A stretch of DNA of 7,662 bases from positions 1-7,662 of the forward strand of contig JAKECL010000070.1 of NCBI GenBank assembly GCA_030460725.1, written 5' to 3'. Each line of letters starts with the position of its first letter. Within the stretch, counting starts at the first letter, position 1. The position numbers and the translations under genes are program-made. Of the stretch, positions 6,475-7,662 are shown in pieces. The notes under the pieces were generated by a model. It had not been told where the DNA came from. It saw nothing but the letters and a program-made list of their open reading frames with translations, and made no database searches. This DNA is from Propionibacterium sp. (lineage in GTDB: Bacteria > Actinomycetota > Actinomycetes > Actinomycetales > Actinomycetaceae).

Positions 6475-6550
6475 GGGGCCATGGCGCAATTGGTAGCGCA
6501 CCTGCTTTGCAAGCAGGGGGTTACGGGTTCGAGTCCCGTTGGCTCCACCA
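6475..6550 (+). tRNA. tRNA-Ala, anticodon TGC
   Basis: The acceptor stem is GGGGCCA (6475-6481) with TGGCTCC (6540-6546), and it contains the G3-U70 wobble (6477/6544) that is the main alanine identity element. The anticodon stem is CCTGC/GCAGG with loop TTTGCAA; the anticodon TGC is at 6508-6510. The T loop is TTCGAGT and the T stem ACGGG/CCCGT. The discriminator is A6547, and CCA (6548-6550) is encoded. No clear promoter was found in the 92 bases after the DLW-39 gene, so it is probably read from the tRNA-Ile promoter; a 5-bp hairpin CCACA/TGTGG lies at 6410-6422. Confidence 0.97.
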
Positions 6551-6598
6551 GGGAAACCCCTGACCTGCGGAGACGAATCCCATGGTCAGGGGTTCTCC
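6551..6598. terminator. Bidirectional hairpin between tRNA-Ala and the convergent DUF1801 gene
   Basis: AACCCCTGACC (6555-6565) and GGTCAGGGGTT (6584-6594) are perfectly complementary over 11 bp. The stem can extend to 6551/6598 with one mismatch and a G-T pair. The loop is 18 bases. It starts directly after the tRNA CCA end and 18 bases beyond the stop of the minus-strand gene, so it can end transcription from both sides. Only short T runs follow on either strand. Confidence 0.65.
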
Positions 6599-6616
6599 AG
6601 TTCCCGCGCCGGTTCT

Positions 6617-7054
6617 TCAGTCCACGGCGCGACGCAGCAGCTCCACGATCCGCTGCTCCTCCGCGGGGCCGATGCGGAGCAGCGCAAAGGAGGTCGCCCA
6701 CATGTCACCCTCGTCCAGGTCAGCGGTCCCTTCGAAGCCGAAGGTGGCGTAGCGGGCCTTGAACTTCGCGGCCGCCTGGAAGAAGCAGACCACCTTGCCG
6801 TCGCGGGTGTAGGCAGGCATTCCGTACCAGGTCTTCGTCCCCAGCATCGGGGCGTGCTCCTTGACCAGGGCGTGGATGCGCTCGGCCATGACACGGTCGG
6901 CCTCGGGCATCTCAGCGATCTTCGCGAGGACCTCGGCCTCGGAGTCGGCCTTGGTGCGCCCCTTGGCTCGGGAGGTCTTCAACTCGCGCGCGTATTCCTT
7001 CATCGCTGCGCGTTCCTCGGCACTGAAGCCCGGTGCGTCTGATTCCCTGGCCAT
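6617..7054 (-). CDS. DUF1801 (YdhG-like) domain protein
   Basis: A 145-residue soluble protein with no signal peptide or membrane segment. The N-terminus (about 8-40) is Lys/Arg/Glu-rich and helical in character. The domain follows: LAKIAEMPEADR (43-54), the signature KTWYGMPAYTRDGKVVCFF (74-92), FKARYATFGF (98-107), then LDEGDMW (113-119) and a helical C-terminus. Proteins of this family (DUF1801/YdhG; Bacillus Fra frataxin-like relatives) are often annotated as iron chaperones. That role is weakly supported for actinobacterial members and is not claimed here. The ATG has GGAGGG (complement of 7060-7065) five bases upstream. The gene is convergent with the tRNA-Ala unit and divergent from the GlsB-like gene, so it is probably monocistronic. 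Confidence 0.85.
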   Translation of the reverse strand: MARESDAPGFSAEERAAMKEYARELKTSRAKGRTKADSEAEVLAKIAEMPEADRVMAERIHALVKEHAPMLGTKTWYGMPAYTRDGKVVCFFQAAAKFKARYATFGFEGTADLDEGDMWATSFALLRIGPAEEQRIVELLRRAVD

Positions 7055-7073
7055 GGTGTCCCTCCCCGTCCGG

Positions 7074-7089
7074 GCGCACGATGGTGCGC
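7074..7089. repeat. Inverted repeat GCGCAC-GATG-GTGCGC
   Basis: Perfect 6-base arms surround a 4-base spacer, about 20 bases upstream of the DUF1801 start on the minus strand. It overlaps the palindrome at 7087-7098. The position fits an operator or the leader of the minus-strand transcript. Confidence 0.35.
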
Positions 7090-7098
7090 GGATCCGCG
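7087..7098. repeat. 12-base perfect palindrome CGCGGATCCGCG
   Basis: It reads the same on both strands and lies just inside a TTGTGA-like hexamer on the minus strand (complement of 7100-7105), which could be a poor -35 for the DUF1801 gene; no good -10 follows. A regulatory role is a guess. Confidence 0.3.
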
Positions 7099-7123
7099 GT
7101 CACAAGTGTCCCAGTGAGGCGGG

Positions 7124-7138
7124 TCACGCGCAGCGTGA
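7124..7138. repeat. Inverted repeat TCACGC-GCA-GCGTGA
   Basis: Perfect 6-base arms with a 3-base spacer, in the middle of the 188-base gap between two divergent genes. It has the size and symmetry of a dimeric regulator site. No family consensus was recognised. Confidence 0.35.
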
Positions 7139-7201
7139 GTCTGGTGGCGTGCCCGGTGTGTTCCTGCGGATGCGGATGCGTGGGACCTGTGTGAGGGTGG
7201 A

Positions 7202-7215
7202 GGGGTAGCAACCCC
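7202..7215 (+). repeat. Small hairpin GGGGT-AGCA-ACCCC before the GlsB-like gene
   Basis: A 5-bp stem with a 4-base loop ends 12 bases before the ribosome binding site at 7228-7233. It contains GGGTAG, which resembles the -10 of stress sigma factors (GGGTAT type). No matching GTTT-like -35 lies 14-16 bases upstream, so a stress promoter is not called. Confidence 0.3.
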
Positions 7216-7242
7216 ATCAGCATTGACGAGAGGACACACATC

Positions 7243-7506
7243 ATGGGTTTCCTGGGATTCCTCCTGCTCGGCCTGATCGCAGGCGCGATCGCGAAGGCCC
7301 TCATCCCCGGCGAGCAGCCGGGCGGTTGGCTCGCCACCCTCATCCTGGGCGTCATCGGCGCCATGGTGGGCGGCTGGTTGGGTGGCCTGATCTTCGACGT
7401 CGACGTGATGGACAAGTTCTGGTCACTGAGTTCCTGGGTGATGGCGATCGTCGGCTCGGTGGTCGTGCTGCTCATCTGGGGGGCACTCACCGGCCGCAAG
7501 CGCTGA
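7243..7506 (+). CDS. GlsB/YeaQ/YmgE family small membrane protein
   Basis: An 87-residue, Gly-rich hydrophobic protein of the family formerly called transglycosylase-associated (PF04226), with members linked to envelope or general stress responses. Three membrane helices are visible: about 3-20 (LGLIAGAIAKALIPG boundary), about 28-50 and about 62-83. The family signature is the G-W-L-A-T-L-I-L-G-V-I-G-A run followed by VGGWLGG (27-48). The C-terminus TGRKR is positively charged and probably cytoplasmic. The ATG is preceded by GAGAGG (7228-7233) with a 9-base spacer. It stands alone after an intergenic region with inverted repeats and ends at a hairpin, so it is likely a single-gene unit. The molecular function of the family is not established. 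Confidence 0.92.
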   Translation: MGFLGFLLLGLIAGAIAKALIPGEQPGGWLATLILGVIGAMVGGWLGGLIFDVDVMDKFWSLSSWVMAIVGSVVVLLIWGALTGRKR

Positions 7507-7514
7507 GGAGCGGT

Positions 7515-7544
7515 GGGGGCTCGGTGGCATCGTCGCCGACCCCC
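7515..7544 (+). terminator. Hairpin downstream of the GlsB-like gene
   Basis: GGGGG (7515-7519) pairs with CCCCC (7540-7544). With C7520 bulged, T7521-G7524 pairs with C7536-A7539, and the stem continues with wobble pairs to a 3-base loop at 7529-7531. It begins eight bases after the stop codon. No T-tract follows; the call rests on stem strength and location. Confidence 0.5.
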
Positions 7545-7569
7545 GGCTGACGGAAGTTGGCGTGATTGC

Positions 7570-7662
7570 GGGGGCCCGGCCCCCCACCGGGGGGGGGGGC
7601 CCCCCCCCCCGCGCGGCGGGGCGGCGCGGGGGGGGGGGGGTGGGCGGGGGGGGGCGCCGGGG
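7570..7662. other. Low-complexity G/C homopolymer end, likely artefact
   Basis: These 93 bases contain one A (7586) and one T (7641); the rest is G or C, including a run of 13 G at 7628-7640 and long C and G runs before it. The change from ordinary sequence is abrupt. It resembles poly-G/low-quality read ends or collapsed GC-rich sequence at a contig edge. No feature should be read from it. Confidence 0.8.

Noticed and set aside
6022..6501. Minus-strand frames across the tRNA-DLW-39 region
   Set aside because: They run through two clear tRNA genes and give the familiar spurious tRNA-antisense peptides (for example GLDGLEPSTSVLSGLRSNQLSYRP), a well-known annotation error.
7202..7211. Stress sigma factor promoter before the GlsB-like gene
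   Set aside because: GGGTAG resembles the -10, but no GTTT-like -35 is found at the required distance.

Overview
The window is GC-rich bacterial chromosome and almost certainly from an actinobacterium (Actinomycetota). Its protein genes use G or C at most third codon positions, and its gene order is the conserved actinobacterial core dciA-gyrB-gyrA-(DUF3566 membrane protein)-tRNA-Ile-(DLW-39 microprotein)-tRNA-Ala. GyrA has the HPHGDAS-YD quinolone-region sequence known from mycobacteria. The genus cannot be fixed from what is seen here. In this group the dciA-gyrB-gyrA block normally lies just downstream of dnaA-dnaN-recF, so the window is probably close to the replication origin; the origin itself is not included.

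Layout, left to right. The 3' part of dciA (replicative helicase operator/loader factor) runs in from the left edge to 464. A 293-base leader region follows, with an extended -10 promoter, a short upstream reading frame ending exactly at the gyrB start, and a 15-base tandem repeat just before the gyrB ribosome binding site. gyrB (758-2833) and gyrA (2868-5621) encode the two subunits of DNA gyrase. A two-helix DUF3566 membrane protein (5618-6019) overlaps the gyrA stop by four bases. A GC-rich hairpin (6027-6055) closes this operon. A -35/-10 promoter then leads into tRNA-Ile(GAT), a 45-residue DLW-39 family protein and tRNA-Ala(TGC). A long hairpin at 6551-6598 separates this unit from a convergent minus-strand DUF1801/YdhG-like gene (6617-7054). 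A divergent intergenic region rich in small inverted repeats lies between that gene and a GlsB/YeaQ/YmgE small membrane protein (7243-7506), which is followed by a hairpin. The last 93 bases are nearly pure G/C homopolymer and look like a sequencing or assembly artefact at a contig end.

Functionally the left three quarters is replication and DNA topology: helicase loading (DciA) and negative supercoiling (GyrA2GyrB2). The middle supplies two tRNAs plus two small conserved actinobacterial proteins of unknown function. The right end is small, stress-type accessory cargo. I found no phage genes, transposons, CRISPR arrays, toxin-antitoxin pairs or biosynthetic cluster, and nothing that amounts to a new multi-gene system. 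The most interesting items are small: the microprotein embedded between two tRNAs, the leader architecture of gyrB, the natural Ala in the GyrA quinolone pocket, and the acidic GyrA tail.
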